A stretch of DNA of 64,000 nt, from assembly GCA_938084845.1 (NCBI GenBank), contig CALKEB010000025.1, forward strand, positions 1 through 64,000. Direction: 5' to 3'. Position numbers and translations under genes: made by a program. The stretch's first letter is position 1; each line of letters opens with the position of its first letter. Shown in pieces: positions 62,671 through 64,000 of this stretch. The notes under the pieces were generated by a model. The model did no database searches. It was not told where the DNA came from and saw only the letters and a program-made list of their open reading frames with translations. The DNA is from an uncultured Polaribacter sp. (lineage in GTDB: Bacteria > Bacteroidota > Bacteroidia > Flavobacteriales > Flavobacteriaceae).

Positions 62671-63219
62671 TTGGGAAATAAACAATTAAAAATCATCCTC
62701 ATTGGTGGTCCTAGTACGGGAAAAACAACGGTATTAAACACTTTAAAAAGTAAAGGTTTTTTTTGTCTAGAGGAAATATCTAGAGCTGTCACAATACAAG
62801 CTCAAAAAGAGGGTATTTCGCAGTTGTTTTTAAGCAACCCTTTGCTATTTAGTCAAAAACTATTAGAAGGAAGAGAAAATCAATTTTTAGAAGCTGAAAA
62901 AACAAATTCAAAAATTGTGTTTTTTGATAGAGGAATTCCAGATGTTAAAGCATACTTAGATTATTTTAAAACTGAATACCCACCTATCTATTCAGAAAAA
63001 TGTAAAGAATTCACTTACGATCTTATTTTTCATTTTAAACCATGGAAAAAAATACATATTACTGATAACGAAAGATATGAATCGTTTGATGAAGCAATTA
63101 AAATTGATGGCTTTATTACACAAACATATACCTCTTTAGGTTATCAAATAATAGAGGTTCCTTTTGGAGATGTTAAGCAACGAGTAGATTTCATTATCAA
63201 TTCACTCCCTAATGAATGA
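62671..63219 (+). CDS. AAA_28-like ATPase/kinase
   Basis: 182-residue P-loop protein. Walker A is ILIGGPSTGKTTVL (about 9-22), a conserved CLEEISRAV block (about 32-40) and Walker-B-like VFFDRGIPDVKAYL (about 84-97) follow. This is the AAA_28 (NadR/Ttd14-like) family pattern, whose members bind or phosphorylate small ligands. No ATG is available in frame before the Walker motif; a TTG at 62671 is the best start. The TGA stop overlaps the recQ ATG (63216-63219, ATGA), so the two are translationally coupled. Confidence 0.78.
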   Translation: MGNKQLKIILIGGPSTGKTTVLNTLKSKGFFCLEEISRAVTIQAQKEGISQLFLSNPLLFSQKLLEGRENQFLEAEKTNSKIVFFDRGIPDVKAYLDYFKTEYPPIYSEKCKEFTYDLIFHFKPWKKIHITDNERYESFDEAIKIDGFITQTYTSLGYQIIEVPFGDVKQRVDFIINSLPNE

Positions 63220-64000
63220 GACATACTCCAGAAGAAATATTAAAAAAATATTGGGGATACCACAGCTTTAGAGCACCCCAAAAAGAGATAATTGATGCTG
63301 TTCTTAACCAGAAAGACGTTGTTGCATTACTACCTACAGGTGGAGGAAAATCCATATGCTTTCAGATTCCTACTTTAATTAATGATGGAGTTTGCATTGT
63401 CATCTCTCCATTAATTGCTTTAATGGAAGATCAAATAGATAGCCTAAATAAAAAAAACATTAAAGCGCTTAGCATCAAATCCGGAAGCTCAAGAGATGAA
63501 ATAGTTAGGCTTTTTGATGCTTTAAAGTTTGGTGATTATAAATTCCTTTACTTGTCTCCAGAACGATTACAATCTCAACTCATACAACATAAAATTAAAG
63601 AATTAAAAATAAGCTTAGTAGCTGTAGATGAAGCGCATTGTATTTCTGAATGGGGTCATGATTTTAGGCCTTCCTATAGAACAATCAGTAAAATTAAAGA
63701 ATTTTTAAATGATGTAAGTATTATTGCATTAACGGCTACTGCCAATCAAAGGGTACTAAATGACATTTGTGAAAATTTAAAATTAATTGAACCTCAGATT
63801 TTTAGAAAATCGTTCTATAAGAAAAATTTGGCTTATCAAATTTATGATGTAGAAAATAAACTTTTAAGACTTAAGCAAATAGTTACAAAAACAAAAACAC
63901 CCGCTATTGTTTATGTAAACTCAAGAAAAAAAACAAAAGAAATTGCAAGTTTTTTAAATGCAAACAAATTTTACAGTAGTTATTACCATGGAGGCTTAAC
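63216..64000 (+). CDS. recQ: RecQ-family ATP-dependent DNA helicase (partial, C-terminus beyond window)
   Basis: The ATG at 63216 opens a frame that runs off the window end after about 261 codons. RecQ motifs appear in order: motif 0 YWGYHSFRAPQKEII, motif I LLPTGGGKSICFQIP, motif Ia VISPLIALMEDQI, motif II VDEAHCISEWGHDFRPSY, motif III ALTATAN, and the start of the helicase C domain AIVYVNSRKKTKEIASFL. The missing part would hold the rest of the C-terminal helicase, zinc-binding and possibly HRDC domains. It unwinds DNA 3'-to-5' in repair and recombination. Confidence 0.95.
   Translation, partial: MRHTPEEILKKYWGYHSFRAPQKEIIDAVLNQKDVVALLPTGGGKSICFQIPTLINDGVCIVISPLIALMEDQIDSLNKKNIKALSIKSGSSRDEIVRLFDALKFGDYKFLYLSPERLQSQLIQHKIKELKISLVAVDEAHCISEWGHDFRPSYRTISKIKEFLNDVSIIALTATANQRVLNDICENLKLIEPQIFRKSFYKKNLAYQIYDVENKLLRLKQIVTKTKTPAIVYVNSRKKTKEIASFLNANKFYSSYYHGGL

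Noticed and set aside
1-64000. CRISPR arrays, insertion sequences, integrases or tRNA genes
   Set aside because: No direct-repeat array, transposase, integrase or tRNA-like cloverleaf was seen on reading either strand. A tRNA scan and IS search would be decisive.

Overview
The window comes from an AT-rich member of the Bacteroidota, almost certainly a marine member of the Flavobacteriaceae (Polaribacter/Formosa-like). The evidence is the two SusC/SusD pairs, lipoprotein-rich polysaccharide utilisation loci (PULs), a type IX secretion sorting domain, a SusR-like propeller regulator, absence of clear Shine-Dalgarno sites, and core genes in a flavobacterial arrangement. The genus is an inference.

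Layout. (1) 1-16578, minus strand: a beta-glucan (laminarin-type) PUL. In transcription order it holds susC, susD, two surface-glycan-binding lipoproteins, a hairpin terminator, a clan GH-A enzyme of uncertain family, a cytoplasmic GH149-type beta-1,3-glucan phosphorylase, GH17, GH30 and a GPH-type sugar symporter cut by the left edge. (2) 16788-20052: a SusR-like membrane-bound LuxR-type regulator and two tiny overlapping membrane-protein genes. (3) 20094-37331, minus strand: a ten-gene alpha-glucan operon with a maltose-type MFS transporter, beta-phosphoglucomutase, GH65 phosphorylase, a sulfatase, three GH13 enzymes, an esterase, GH31 and GH97. (4) 37507-38526: a LacI-family regulator flanked by two matching palindromes. 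(5) 38725-48935, plus strand: susC, susD, susE-like, susF-like, a perfect-stem terminator and a T9SS-secreted GH13. (6) 48966-64000: housekeeping genes, namely cysteine desulfurase, Smr protein, a degenerate phosphatase, two PPK2 kinases, a broken LpxR-like gene, a RecD-like helicase, a DUF3822-rsmD block, MoxR, three periplasmic foldase-type proteins, DUF493, an AAA ATPase and recQ (cut by the right edge).

How the genes work together. Regions 1-5 form a storage-glucan superlocus. The beta arm (GH17 on beta-1,3 main chains, GH30 on beta-1,6 branches) and the alpha arm (GH13, GH31, GH97) each cut polysaccharide outside the cytoplasm. Each has its own SusCD importer and an inner-membrane symporter. 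Each also has a cytoplasmic phosphorylase (GH149 or GH65) that would yield glucose-1-phosphate without spending ATP. The alpha arm looks controlled by LacI through operators on both divergent promoters. The beta arm sits behind the SusR-like regulator. The sulfatase in the alpha operon is the least expected enzyme.

No stretch over 300 bases lacks a gene. The longest gaps are 16579-16787, 38527-38724, 19590-19769 and 37332-37506. I saw no tRNA, rRNA, CRISPR array or insertion sequence.
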